NCBI RefSeq assembly: GCF_017877055.1
Contig: NZ_JAGIPG010000001.1
Span: 1,798,001-1,862,000, forward strand
Direction of reading: 5' to 3'
Source of the DNA: Neorhizobium galegae
GTDB lineage: Bacteria; Pseudomonadota; Alphaproteobacteria; Rhizobiales; Rhizobiaceae
Length of the DNA: 64,000 nucleotides
A program made the translations under genes and the position numbers. The notes under the pieces were generated by a model. The model searched no databases and was not told the DNA's origin. It saw nothing but the letters and a program-made list of their open reading frames with translations. Positions 8,887 through 17,706 of the stretch are shown here, in pieces (position 1 is the stretch's first letter; every line of letters begins with the position of its first letter).

Positions 8887-9813
8887 TCACCGGTCGGGGA
8901 CAAAGGGTTTCCCGAGCGCGGCCGGCGTATTGATCAGCGTCGTGCGACGATTATGCGAAATGATGATCAGCACCACAATAGTCGCCGCATAAGGAAGTGC
9001 GGACAGGAACTGCGACGGGATGACGATGCCGAGGTTCTGCGCCACGATCTGCGCGTGCAGCTGGCCGATCCCGACGGCGCCGAATAGGTACCCGCCGGCC
9101 AAAATCCGCCATGGCCGCCAGGAGGCGAACACGACGAGCGCCAGCGCGATCCAGCCACGGCCGGCCGACATGTTCTCCACCCATTGCGGCGTGTAGACGA
9201 GCGAAAGCTGAGCCCCGGCAAGTCCGGCACAGGCGCCGCCGAACATGACCGCCAGGTAGCGGGTGCGGATGACGTTGATGCCGAGCGCATGGGCGGAGGC
9301 ATGGCTGTCGCCGATCGCCCGCAGCTTCAGTCCGGTCCGGCTCCTGAACAGGAACCAGTTGATGCCGACGACAAGCGCGATCGATACGTAGAAGATCAGG
9401 TCCTGGCGAAAGAGGACGCGACCGAAAAACGGGATATCCGAAAGGAACGGAAAAACGATCGGCTGCAGCTTGATGCCCGGCTGGCCGACGAAGGCCTCGC
9501 CGATCTGGCCGGAAAGCCCGAGACCGAGGATGGTGAGCGCAAGGCCGGTCGCGACCTGGTTGGCCACCAGCGTCAGCGTCAGGAAACCGAAGAGCAGCGA
9601 GAAGACCCCGCCCCCAAAAATGCCGGCGAGGATGCCGATATAAGGGGAGCCCGTCAGTTGCGCGGCCACGAAGGCGCAGGCCGCGCCGATGATCATCATG
9701 CCCTCGACGCCGAGGTTCAGCACGCCGGAGCGCTCGGTCACCAGTTCGCCGAGGGCTGCGAGAACCAGCGGGGTCGATGCGGTGATGACGGTGAGAAGGA
9801 TCGCCTCGAACAT
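8887..9813 (-). CDS. ABC transporter permease (nucleoside/BMP-type, second subunit)
   Basis: A 308-residue inner-membrane protein with eight to ten hydrophobic segments and the inner-membrane-permease signature (ERSGVLNLGVEGMMIIGA near residue 27; later GINVIRTRYLAVMFGGACAG). ATG 9813 shares its A with the TGA of the preceding permease and has GGAGG upstream; the longer frame through that permease gene is not the real start. It pairs with the permease at 9813-10904 to form the membrane channel of the importer. Substrate as for the binding protein: probably a nucleoside, by family. Confidence 0.9.
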   Translation of the reverse strand: MFEAILLTVITASTPLVLAALGELVTERSGVLNLGVEGMMIIGAACAFVAAQLTGSPYIGILAGIFGGGVFSLLFGFLTLTLVANQVATGLALTILGLGLSGQIGEAFVGQPGIKLQPIVFPFLSDIPFFGRVLFRQDLIFYVSIALVVGINWFLFRSRTGLKLRAIGDSHASAHALGINVIRTRYLAVMFGGACAGLAGAQLSLVYTPQWVENMSAGRGWIALALVVFASWRPWRILAGGYLFGAVGIGQLHAQIVAQNLGIVIPSQFLSALPYAATIVVLIIISHNRRTTLINTPAALGKPFVPDR

Positions 9814-10904
9814 CAGCCCCTTACCTCCGCCGTTTTTGTGCCCGCAAAGATCAGTCGGACCCTGTAGTGGATCAGCGTATCGCAGGAGAGCACGAAAAAG
9901 AGCAGCAACCCTTGAAAGACACGGCTGACCTTGTCCGAAATGCCGATCGACAGCTGCGCCGCCTCGCCGCCGAGATAGGTCAGCGCCAGCACGAGCCCTG
10001 AAGCGATGATCCCAAGAGGGTTGAGCCGCCCAAGGAAGGCAACGATGATCGCCGTGAAACCATAGCCAGGCGAGATGACCGGCTGGACATGACCGATCGA
10101 GCCGGAAACCTCCGAAATGCCGGCAAGGCCGGCGAGCGCACCCGACAGCAGCATCGAGAACCACACCATGCGGCGGGCGGAAAAGCCGGCAAAGCGCCCT
10201 GCCCGCTCCGACTGGCCGAGCACCGAGACCTCGAAGCCCTTCAGCATGAAGCGCATCATGAACCACAGCGCCACGGCCGCCACGATCGCAAAGATGAATG
10301 CCCAGTGGGCACGGCCGGACGAGGACAGAATTTCCGGCACGACGGCTTCGATCTGAAACGTCTTGGTGATCGGGAAATTATTGCCCTGCGGATCGCGCCA
10401 GGGACCGCGCACCAACCAGTCGAGATAGAGTTGGGCAATATAGACCAGCATCAGGCTGGTCAGAATCTCGTTGGTGTTGAAACGGGTCTTCAGGAGCGCC
10501 GGTATGCCGGCGTAAAGCGCGCCGCCCAGCATGCCAAGGATCAGCATCAGCGGCAGGATGATCGGCGAGTGCCAGGCGGGATACATGACGGGCAGGATCG
10601 AGCCGGTGATCGCGCCGATGGTGAACTGGCCTTCGGCGCCGATATTCCAGTTGTTGGACCGGTAGCAGACCGACAGGCCGACCGCGATCAGGATCAAGGG
10701 TGCTGCCTTGATCGCCAGTTCGTGCAGCGACCAGACTTCCAGCAGCGGCTCGACGAAGAAACTGTAGAGAGCGCTCACCGGGTTCTTGCCGAGCAGCCAG
10801 AACATGATGGCGCCGAAGGCGAGCGTCAGCGCGAGCGCCAGCAGCGGCGACAGGACCGAAAACAGCGTCGAGACGCGGGCGCGCTTCTGGAGCTCAATGC
10901 GCAT
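9813..10904 (-). CDS. ABC transporter permease (nucleoside/BMP-type, first subunit)
   Basis: A 363-residue membrane protein with an N-terminal basic stretch, then multiple hydrophobic helices. The motif RSNNWNIGAEGQFTIGAI near residue 85 is the permease counterpart of the NLGVEG motif in the partner. The preferred start is ATG 10904, with GGAGG six bases upstream, overlapping the ATPase stop by 11 bases; an ATG 30 bases earlier is less well placed. Overlapping ends with both neighbours show tight translational coupling. Confidence 0.9.
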   Translation of the reverse strand: MRIELQKRARVSTLFSVLSPLLALALTLAFGAIMFWLLGKNPVSALYSFFVEPLLEVWSLHELAIKAAPLILIAVGLSVCYRSNNWNIGAEGQFTIGAITGSILPVMYPAWHSPIILPLMLILGMLGGALYAGIPALLKTRFNTNEILTSLMLVYIAQLYLDWLVRGPWRDPQGNNFPITKTFQIEAVVPEILSSSGRAHWAFIFAIVAAVALWFMMRFMLKGFEVSVLGQSERAGRFAGFSARRMVWFSMLLSGALAGLAGISEVSGSIGHVQPVISPGYGFTAIIVAFLGRLNPLGIIASGLVLALTYLGGEAAQLSIGISDKVSRVFQGLLLFFVLSCDTLIHYRVRLIFAGTKTAEVRG

Positions 10905-12468
10905 TCGCCGCCTCCGGAACAGAGTGGCTTTCATGGACGCCGCCCATCAGCAGACCGATGCGTTCCAGCGTCAGCGTGCCGGCCGGATGGGGCTCGGAGA
11001 GGCAGCCTTCCGAGATCACGGCGATATTGGTTGCCACTTCGAAAATCTCGTCGAGGTCCTGGCTGATCACCACGACTGCCGAGCCCGACTTGGCAAGATC
11101 GATCAACGCCTGGCGGATGCGGCTTGCGGCACCGGCGTCGACGCCCCAGGTCGGCTGGTTGACGACGAGCACGGAGGGCTGCCGGTCGAGCTCGCGCCCG
11201 ACGATGAATTTCTGGAGATTGCCCCCCGAGAGCGAGCCTGCCTGGGGATCCTCGCCGCTCTTGCGGACGTCCATCGCCTCGCAGATGCGGCGGGTGGCGG
11301 AGCGGATCGCATCGAAGCGGATGACGGAAAAGGCGCCGCCGGACAGGAAGGCCTTCTTGTCCGATTGGCTGCGGGCAAGCAGGAGATTGTCCGAAAGCGC
11401 CATGGCGGAGACGGCGGCGTGTCCATGGCGCTCTTCCGGCACGAACCCGGCGCCAAGCAGCCGGCGGCCGTTGATCCCGGTGCGGCCGACCGCCTTGCCG
11501 CGGATGCGGATCGCCTCGTCCTCGGCGACCGGATATTCGCCCGAGAGCGCATCGAAGAGTTCGCCCTGGCCATTGCCCGCAACGCCGGCGATCGCCAGCA
11601 CCTCTCCGGCGCGAACCTTCATGGTGATTTTCTTGAGCGATACGGCAAAGGGTGTACGCGCCGGAACCGAAAGATTGCTGACCTCGACGCAGATATCGCC
11701 GAGTGCTGCCGCATTGTCCCGATGGACTTCGGCGACGTCGGAGCCCACCATCATGCGGGCGAGCGAGGCTGGGGTTTCCTGTTTGGGATCGCAGGCGCCG
11801 GTAACCTTGCCGTGGCGCAGGACCGTGGCGCGGTCGCAGATGCGGCGCACTTCCTCCAGCCTGTGGCTGATATAGAGAACCGATCGGCCCTCGGCCTTCA
11901 GCTTGAACAGCGTCTCGAACAGCCGGTCGGCCTCCTGGGGGGTCAAGACCGAAGTCGGCTCGTCGAGAATGATCAGCTTGGGATTCTGAAGCAGCGCCCG
12001 GACGATCTCGATGCGCTGGCGCTCGCCCACGGACAGGTCCGCCACATGCGCCTGAGGATCGAGCGGCAGGCCGTATGCCTTGGAAAGCGACGCCGCTTCG
12101 TCCGATATCCTGGCAAGCGAAATCTTCGGGTCGAGCGACAGCGCGATGTTTTCCGCCACCGTCAACGCCTCGAACAGCGAGAAATGCTGGAAGACCATGC
12201 CGATGCCAAGATGACGGGCCTCACCCGGCGAGGCGATCGTCACCGGCGCACCTTGCCAGAGGATCTGGCCGGCGCTTGGCTGCAACACGCCGAAGAGCAT
12301 CTTTACCAGCGTGGACTTGCCGGCGCCGTTTTCACCGAGCAATGCGTGAATTTCACCGGAGCCGATATCCAAATCGATCGCGTTGCAAGCCGCGAAGCTG
12401 CCGAAAAGCTTGGTCAAACCTCGAACCGACAGAAGCGGAACGGCCGCCGGACCCTCGGATAACGTCAC
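10894..12468 (-). CDS. ABC transporter ATP-binding protein, two fused nucleotide-binding domains
   Basis: A 524-residue tandem ATPase. The first domain has Walker A GENGAGKST (about residue 45), signature LSVGERQRIE and Walker B LIILDEPTS. The second has a degenerate Walker A (AGVAGNGQGE), signature LSGGNLQKFIVGREL and Walker-B-like VLVVNQPTWGVD. This one-active-one-degenerate pattern is normal for sugar/nucleoside-type importers (YufO, RbsA class). GTG start at 12468 with a GAGGGGG ribosome site. It is the first gene of the four-gene import operon; the 166 bp upstream, before pcs ends, must hold the promoter, but I see no clear -35/-10. Confidence 0.93.
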   Translation of the reverse strand: MTLSEGPAAVPLLSVRGLTKLFGSFAACNAIDLDIGSGEIHALLGENGAGKSTLVKMLFGVLQPSAGQILWQGAPVTIASPGEARHLGIGMVFQHFSLFEALTVAENIALSLDPKISLARISDEAASLSKAYGLPLDPQAHVADLSVGERQRIEIVRALLQNPKLIILDEPTSVLTPQEADRLFETLFKLKAEGRSVLYISHRLEEVRRICDRATVLRHGKVTGACDPKQETPASLARMMVGSDVAEVHRDNAAALGDICVEVSNLSVPARTPFAVSLKKITMKVRAGEVLAIAGVAGNGQGELFDALSGEYPVAEDEAIRIRGKAVGRTGINGRRLLGAGFVPEERHGHAAVSAMALSDNLLLARSQSDKKAFLSGGAFSVIRFDAIRSATRRICEAMDVRKSGEDPQAGSLSGGNLQKFIVGRELDRQPSVLVVNQPTWGVDAGAASRIRQALIDLAKSGSAVVVISQDLDEIFEVATNIAVISEGCLSEPHPAGTLTLERIGLLMGGVHESHSVPEAANAH

Positions 12469-12634
12469 TGAACCCCCTCGTTCACCGCGGGCCTACCTTC
12501 TTCGAGGTTTTTCAGGGCAACGCGGCGTATTGACTTTGACGACATCCGGCGATCACTCCGGACATTCGACTGATATTGATACCGTTTTTGTTGCTTCGCA
12601 CAACATTAAAAAAGGGGGTTTCCGGACCGCCCAA

Positions 12635-13363
12635 CTATTTTCCAAGACTAGGGAAAAGCTGCAGAACACCGCCAAAGCAATAGAGGTAGATGCCGCTCAA
12701 TACGACACCGTAGACGACCCAGTCGGGTGTTTCGAAATGCAGGAGCAGCGAGTAGCCGCCGAGCGCGCACCAGATGAGGCAGATGGCCAGATTAAGCGGT
12801 CGGAGCCGCTTAACGCGGACAGGATGCAGGAAATTGATCGGCAGGAAGGTCAAGACGACCGATACAGAGACCAGGACCAGAGCCGCCGTTGCGCTCGCAT
12901 CGATGACGAACAACGTGAACACGACCATGTTCCAGACGACCGGAAAGCCGGAGAAAAAGTATTCGTCCGTCTTCATGCCCGTGTCGGCATAATAAACCGC
13001 GCTCGATACGACGATCGCGCCCGCGGCGACGAAGGACCAGGGCTCGCCGATCATGCCGCTCTGGTAAAGCGCAAACGCCGGCAACAGCACGTAGGTCACG
13101 TAGTCGATGATGTTGTCGAGCGTATCGCCGGACCAGTTGGGCAGAACCTCCTTGACCCGCACCTTGCGGGCGATCGGTCCGTCGATGCCATCGACGAGGA
13201 GCGCCAGCCCCAGCCACCAGAACATGTCGACAAAGCGATGCTCGGCCGCCGCGACGACCCCGAGGAAAGCGAGAAACGAACCGGATGCCGTCAGGAGGTG
13301 AACCGAGAAGGCGCGAATTTCGGCATACGGAACTTTTCTGTAATTGAAGATTCGTCTGATCAC
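12635..13363 (-). CDS. pcs: Phosphatidylcholine synthase
   Basis: A 242-residue integral membrane enzyme that condenses choline directly with CDP-diacylglycerol to form phosphatidylcholine, a route found in rhizobia and a few other host-associated bacteria. The CDP-alcohol phosphotransferase motif is spread over VDGIDGPIARK and, 12 residues on, SGDTLDNIID, giving all conserved Asp/Gly/Arg positions. About eight hydrophobic helices follow. The start is GTG 13363; the N-terminal NYRKVPYAEIRAFSVH region matches my recollection of Sinorhizobium Pcs. The gene is divergent from the UbiH-like monooxygenase. A T-rich stretch after the stop may terminate it. Confidence 0.93.
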   Translation of the reverse strand: MIRRIFNYRKVPYAEIRAFSVHLLTASGSFLAFLGVVAAAEHRFVDMFWWLGLALLVDGIDGPIARKVRVKEVLPNWSGDTLDNIIDYVTYVLLPAFALYQSGMIGEPWSFVAAGAIVVSSAVYYADTGMKTDEYFFSGFPVVWNMVVFTLFVIDASATAALVLVSVSVVLTFLPINFLHPVRVKRLRPLNLAICLIWCALGGYSLLLHFETPDWVVYGVVLSGIYLYCFGGVLQLFPSLGK

Positions 13364-13550
13364 ACGTCAGTCCCGCCTTTCCCACATTGGGCGAGGTATG
13401 CGGCCAATCACCGCGCATTGCAACCGGCTTGGCCCCGTCGCAAGCCATAGAGCATTGCTTTTTCCATGCTGCGCTGCCGTGCCCCATGGATATGCCCGCC
13501 GCGAAGCTCTAGATAATCGAAGGTATATTTTGCAGAGCAGGACGACGGAC

Positions 13551-14753
13551 ATGCAGCATTTCGAGATCGCCGTGGTGGGCGGGGGACTGGCCGGATCGGT
13601 TGCCGCACTGGCGCTTGCGCGTGCCGGTCGCAAGGTGGCGATCATCGCACCTTCTCCCGAGAAAACCGATGAGCGTACGACCGCACTGATGGATCACTCC
13701 ATTCGCTTTCTTGAACGACTTGGCGTCTGGGAGGAGATCGCGCCTTCCGCCGCGCCGCTTTCGGTCATGCAGATCGTCGACGGTACCAAGCGGCTGCTGC
13801 GCGCGCCGACGGCGCAGTTCCGGGCGCAAGACGTCGGCCTCTACGCCTTCGGCTACAACATACCGAACCGGGCACTGTCGGAAACGCTGGATGCGGCGGT
13901 GGCAGTAGAACGCAACGTTACCAACGTCGCTCAAATCGTCGAAACCTTCGATTTTTCGGCCGAAAGAGTGATCCTGACACTGTCGAACGGCACGACTGCC
14001 AGCGCCGATTTCGTCGTGGGGGCGGACGGACGTCAGTCGAAGGCGCGGGAGACGGCCGGCATCGGCGTGCGCCGCTGGTCCTATCCGCAGTCGGCCGTGG
14101 TATTGAATTTCGCCCATACCCTGCCGCACGGCAATGTTTCGACCGAAGTCCATACGGAAAGCGGACCGTTCACCCAGGTTCCCCTGCCCGGCCTGCGCTC
14201 CAGCCTCGTCTGGGTGGTGAAGCCGGAGGAAGCCCGCCGTCTCGTCGAGCTTCCAACCGAGGACTTGTCGCGGCTGGTCGAAGACCGCATGCAGTCGATG
14301 CTCGGCAAGGTGAAGGTTGAAGGCAAGGCACAGGCGTGGCCGCTTTCCAGCCTGATGGCGGAGAGGTTCGGCAAGGGTCGACTGGCGCTGATCGGCGAGG
14401 CCGCGCATGCCTTTCCGCCGATCGGAGCGCAGGGCCTCAACCTTTCACTCCGCGACATCATCGCGCTTTCGGAACTGCTCGTTGCTACCGGCGACCGCCC
14501 GATCCCGGCGGATGCAGGCGATCGCTTCAACCGGCGCCGCGGGCCGGACATCGTCAGCCGCACCGTCGGCGTCGACCTCCTCAACCGCTCGCTGCTGTCG
14601 GATTTCCTGCCGGTGCAGATGCTGCGTGCCGCCGGACTGCACATCCTCACCAACGCCCCGCCGCTTCGCAACCTGCTGATGCGGGAAGGTATTGAACCGG
14701 GTCGTGGCCTGCGGGCCGTCGTCGATGCCTTACGGAAAGAGATCCGGCGGTAA
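13551..14753 (+). CDS. UbiH/COQ6-family FAD-dependent monooxygenase
   Basis: A 400-residue flavoprotein hydroxylase. The FAD dinucleotide motif is at the N-terminus (VVGGGLAGSVAALALARAG), the DG motif (VVGADGRQSKAR) is mid-protein, and the second FAD motif is GRLALIGEAAHAFPPIGAQGLN near residue 285. Relatives hydroxylate the ubiquinone ring, so ubiquinone synthesis is the likely role, though the ring position cannot be assigned. ATG 13551 begins exactly at the flavin fold; the frame extends upstream without a better start. The 3' end overlaps the convergent AEC carrier by 24 bp. Confidence 0.87.
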   Translation: MQHFEIAVVGGGLAGSVAALALARAGRKVAIIAPSPEKTDERTTALMDHSIRFLERLGVWEEIAPSAAPLSVMQIVDGTKRLLRAPTAQFRAQDVGLYAFGYNIPNRALSETLDAAVAVERNVTNVAQIVETFDFSAERVILTLSNGTTASADFVVGADGRQSKARETAGIGVRRWSYPQSAVVLNFAHTLPHGNVSTEVHTESGPFTQVPLPGLRSSLVWVVKPEEARRLVELPTEDLSRLVEDRMQSMLGKVKVEGKAQAWPLSSLMAERFGKGRLALIGEAAHAFPPIGAQGLNLSLRDIIALSELLVATGDRPIPADAGDRFNRRRGPDIVSRTVGVDLLNRSLLSDFLPVQMLRAAGLHILTNAPPLRNLLMREGIEPGRGLRAVVDALRKEIRR

Positions 14754-15692
14754 GGTGCCGGAATTGATGAGGTAAAGCAGCACCGGCAGCGTTGCCACCG
14801 ATGCGACCGTAATGATCAGGATGCTCGCCGACGCCCTCTCCTGCCAGACGCCGTATTGCTGGCTGATGACGAAAACGTTGGTCGCCGTCGGCAGCGCCGA
14901 AAGCAAGGTCGCGGAATAGATCCACACGGGATCGAAATTGCCGATCAGCGACAGGACCGCATAGGTGGTCATCGGCAGCACGACCAGCTTGGAGACCGCG
15001 ATATAGCTGATCTCCACCGGCACGCGCTTGATCGGCCGGAGCGCCAGCGTCACCCCCATGGCAAACAGCGCGCAAGGGGCCGCGGCCTGGGCGAGGTAGT
15101 CGATGAGCCGCTGGAAGGCGGCGGGGGGCTGGACGGCAAATGCCGCGAAGCAGAATCCAAGCGCCGTCGAGATGATGAACGGGTGCAGCACGACTTTCCG
15201 GAGGATATCGCCGACCACGTGGCTGACGGGGCGTTTGTCGCCGCCGGCCACCGCCATCATCGCAGGTGCGACGATGAAATGCGCGGCGTTCTCGAAGCAG
15301 ACGATCAGCGCCACCGGCACAGCTGCCGCCTCACCGAAAGCCAGCAGCGCCAGGCCCGGCCCCATATAGCCGATATTGCCGTAGGCGCCGGCAAACGACT
15401 GGATGGTGCAATCGGCAAACGAATTGCGACGCAAAAAGAAGCCGATCAGGAAGAGAACGAAGAAGACCAGGTAGGTCGCGCCGATCTCGCCGAAGATGAA
15501 GTCGGCTCGCGTCAGCTGCTCGACCGGCGTGCGGGAAACGAGCTTGAAGAACAGCGCCGGCAGAGCCGCGTAGATGATGAACGTATTCATCCAGCCGAGC
15601 GCTTCGGCCGGCTGTTTCGTCACTCTCGCGGCCAGATAGCCGATGAAGATCAGGCCGAAGAAGGGCAACAGCAATGCAATGATATCGGCCAT
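14730..15692 (-). CDS. AEC (auxin efflux carrier) family transporter
   Basis: A 320-residue membrane protein with about ten helices in two inverted halves. The N-terminal LLPFFGLIFIGYLAARV and the central AGAYGNIGYMGPGLALL segments are typical of bacterial AEC permeases (malate/malonate-type secondary carriers). The substrate is unknown. The last 24 bp overlap the end of the opposing monooxygenase gene, so the two 3' ends are antisense to each other. It begins 45 bp after ccdA on the same strand and may share its transcript. Confidence 0.87.
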   Translation of the reverse strand: MADIIALLLPFFGLIFIGYLAARVTKQPAEALGWMNTFIIYAALPALFFKLVSRTPVEQLTRADFIFGEIGATYLVFFVLFLIGFFLRRNSFADCTIQSFAGAYGNIGYMGPGLALLAFGEAAAVPVALIVCFENAAHFIVAPAMMAVAGGDKRPVSHVVGDILRKVVLHPFIISTALGFCFAAFAVQPPAAFQRLIDYLAQAAAPCALFAMGVTLALRPIKRVPVEISYIAVSKLVVLPMTTYAVLSLIGNFDPVWIYSATLLSALPTATNVFVISQQYGVWQERASASILIITVASVATLPVLLYLINSGTLPPDLFP

Positions 15693-15737
15693 CGGTTCCC
15701 TGCCCGCAGACCGGGTCGTATTGGAAGACGCTTTCCG

Positions 15738-16496
15738 TTAGCCGATTTGCATCAGGATTGGAAAGGTCTGCTGGAACCAGATTGCGGCCGAAGTGACGAA
15801 ACCGAAGATGAAAGCGAGCCCGGTCAGAATCAGGAAGACTCCCATGACCTTCTCGACCATGCCGAGATGGCGGCGGAAGCGAGTGAGGAACCGCATGAAG
15901 GCACCCGAGAAGCCGGCGGCGATCCAGAACGGCACGGCGAGACCCAGCGAATAGATGGCGAGCAGTGCCGCCCCCTCGCCGACTGTATCGCGGGATGCGG
16001 CAACGCCGAGGATCGCGCCGAGCACCGGGCCGATACAGGGTGTCCAGCCGAAAGCGAAGGCAAGTCCCATGACATAGGCGCCGGAGAGCGTCGCCGGCTG
16101 GCCGCCGCCCTGGAAGCGTGCCTCGCGGGCGAGAAGGCCTATCCGGAAGACGCCCAGAAAATTCAGGCCCATGACGATGATGATCAGGCCGCCGAGCTTC
16201 GACAGGAGATCGAGATGCTGACGCAGGAGCACGCCGATCGTCGACGCGCCGGCCCCGAGCGCCACGAAGACGGTCGCAAAACCGAGCGTGAAGAACAGCG
16301 CCGACTTGAGTACCGCCCGCCGTGTCCCGGCCCCCGAATCGATGACCGCCGCCCCTCTACCACCGCGGAACTGCTCGACCGAAATGCCCGCCATATAACA
16401 GAGATAGGGTGGCACGAGCGGCAGCACGCAAGGAGAGAGAAACGACAATGCGCCGGCAAGAAGCGCGCTCAGCAGGGATATTTCGGCAATCGACAC
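15738..16496 (-). CDS. ccdA: Cytochrome c biogenesis protein CcdA
   Basis: A 252-residue thiol-transferring membrane protein that carries electrons from cytoplasmic thioredoxin to periplasmic apocytochrome-c reductases. It shows about six to seven helices with one conserved cysteine of the redox pair in FLSPCVLPLVPPYL (about residue 23) and the other in FGWTPCIGPVLG (about residue 160). The length matches the short CcdA form rather than full DsbD. The start is GTG 16496; a neighbouring ATG is out of frame. The partner thioredoxin-like protein (CcmG or CycY) is not in this window. Confidence 0.9.
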   Translation of the reverse strand: MSIAEISLLSALLAGALSFLSPCVLPLVPPYLCYMAGISVEQFRGGRGAAVIDSGAGTRRAVLKSALFFTLGFATVFVALGAGASTIGVLLRQHLDLLSKLGGLIIIVMGLNFLGVFRIGLLAREARFQGGGQPATLSGAYVMGLAFAFGWTPCIGPVLGAILGVAASRDTVGEGAALLAIYSLGLAVPFWIAAGFSGAFMRFLTRFRRHLGMVEKVMGVFLILTGLAFIFGFVTSAAIWFQQTFPILMQIG

Positions 16497-16701
16497 ATGT
16501 GGCTCCGGATGGCGGGCTTTCGGGGAGCCCGCGTCTTAGGCTTGAGGTAATGGCCGGACGCGGCGAATGCCAATCACCTTTTCGCATGGCCGCAGAAAAG
16601 CGGCAGATAGCCGCATTTTTGCTGTTTTTGCGGGTTGACCGCAAGGGGGCACCTGCCTATGTTCCGCGCACTTTCAAGGACGCGCTCACCCGCGGCCGCG
16701 G

Positions 16702-16777
16702 GAGAGCGTAGCTCAGTCGGTAGAGCAACTGACTTTTAATCAGTAGGTCCAGGGTTCGAATCCCTGCGCTCTCACCA
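16702..16777 (+). tRNA. tRNA-Lys (anticodon TTT)
   Basis: A full 76-nt cloverleaf: acceptor stem GAGAGCG/CGCTCTC, D-arm GCTC..GAGC, anticodon stem ACTGA/TCAGT with loop CTTTTAA (anticodon TTT at 16735-16737), T-arm with GGTTCGAATCC, discriminator A and an encoded CCA end. It stands alone. Confidence 0.98.
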
Positions 16778-17706
16778 CATTCATAATTAAATCGGATACT
16801 TAACCAGACATCAATGCGATTGCAGTGGCCTGATGCGCATGGGCCAATGCTCCGCACGCTGTCTCGTTCCCGTGGCGGGTGGTATCGCTGCGCCTGCTTC
16901 GTCACAATGTGGGTGGACGAAGTCCGGCCGGTCTGTCACAAGCCGATCAGGACGCGACTGCCGTTAACTTTAGAACGGGGTCGGGCGACCGATTGACGTC
17001 ACGTCGCTGCCACGAGATCACGTCGGCCGTCCTTCCTTAGATCCGGCACGCTGAATTGCATCGCCAAAAGCCCCGCCTTCACCCATTACAATTTGCTCAT
17101 CTTCAGGGCGAACGCCATTCATTACAGCCAGGTTATGTTTGCAGCAGCAAATTGCGGTGGGAAGAAAACTCCGGGTGCGGCGCCAAACCATTGAAATATC
17201 TTATCTCGTGAGATGAAGGATGGCTCCGGAGCGGAGCATTTGGCCTAAAATTCGGCAGATGGGGCCTTCCAAACCTTATTTATTATTAAGCTGACCTTCG
17301 AGGCTTCGGGGCGTATTTCTATCTTCAAGACTGAATGACGCCGACGGCCGGAGAGGCCGTGACGGCAGAGCCAGTTTCACAACCGTTTGCCGAAGGTGGA
17401 GCTCAGATATGCGCCCGCTCGTCCCGATAAACCAGCCTTCCCCCGTGTCGCCGGCGCCCTGCCCGGTCATGCACCTCACCGGACCGCCCGGCGTTCGACT
17501 TCGATAGCCAGGCGTTCGAAGCCGCGTCAGCTGCCCGGTGTATCGTTTTTCCGATGCAACGGCTTGCCCGCAAAGCTGGCTTTTCAGCTTCGTAAACCTC
17601 CAGAACCCCAACCGATCGGCCCGCGCTCATCGCGCAGCTTCGATCCTCTTCGCCCCAATGCGCCGCCTGCCGGCGCAAGGGCTGCAGATTTGAAAGGAAG
17701 ACCTCC
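16778..17706. other. 929-bp stretch with no convincing gene
   Basis: Short open frames occur on both strands, but none has a ribosome site, a recognisable domain or consistent codon bias, and those near the right end are out-of-frame overlaps of degP. It contains two small inverted repeats (ATCTC-GT-GAGAT at 17203-17214 and the palindrome GCTCCGGAGC at 17223-17232) and an AT-rich patch at 17275-17292. The degP promoter must lie at the right; I cannot place its -35/-10 with confidence. Confidence 0.6.

Noticed and set aside
10786..12462. 558-residue plus-strand frame opposite the ABC ATPase
   Set aside because: Shadow of the ATPase gene, which has every expected motif on the other strand.
14856..16550. 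564-residue plus-strand frame opposite the AEC carrier and CcdA
   Set aside because: Charged, repetitive translation typical of antisense to membrane protein genes.
16657..16905. 82-residue minus-strand frame across the tRNA-Lys gene
   Set aside because: It is the antisense of the tRNA; the resulting peptide is a well known spurious translation of tRNA genes.
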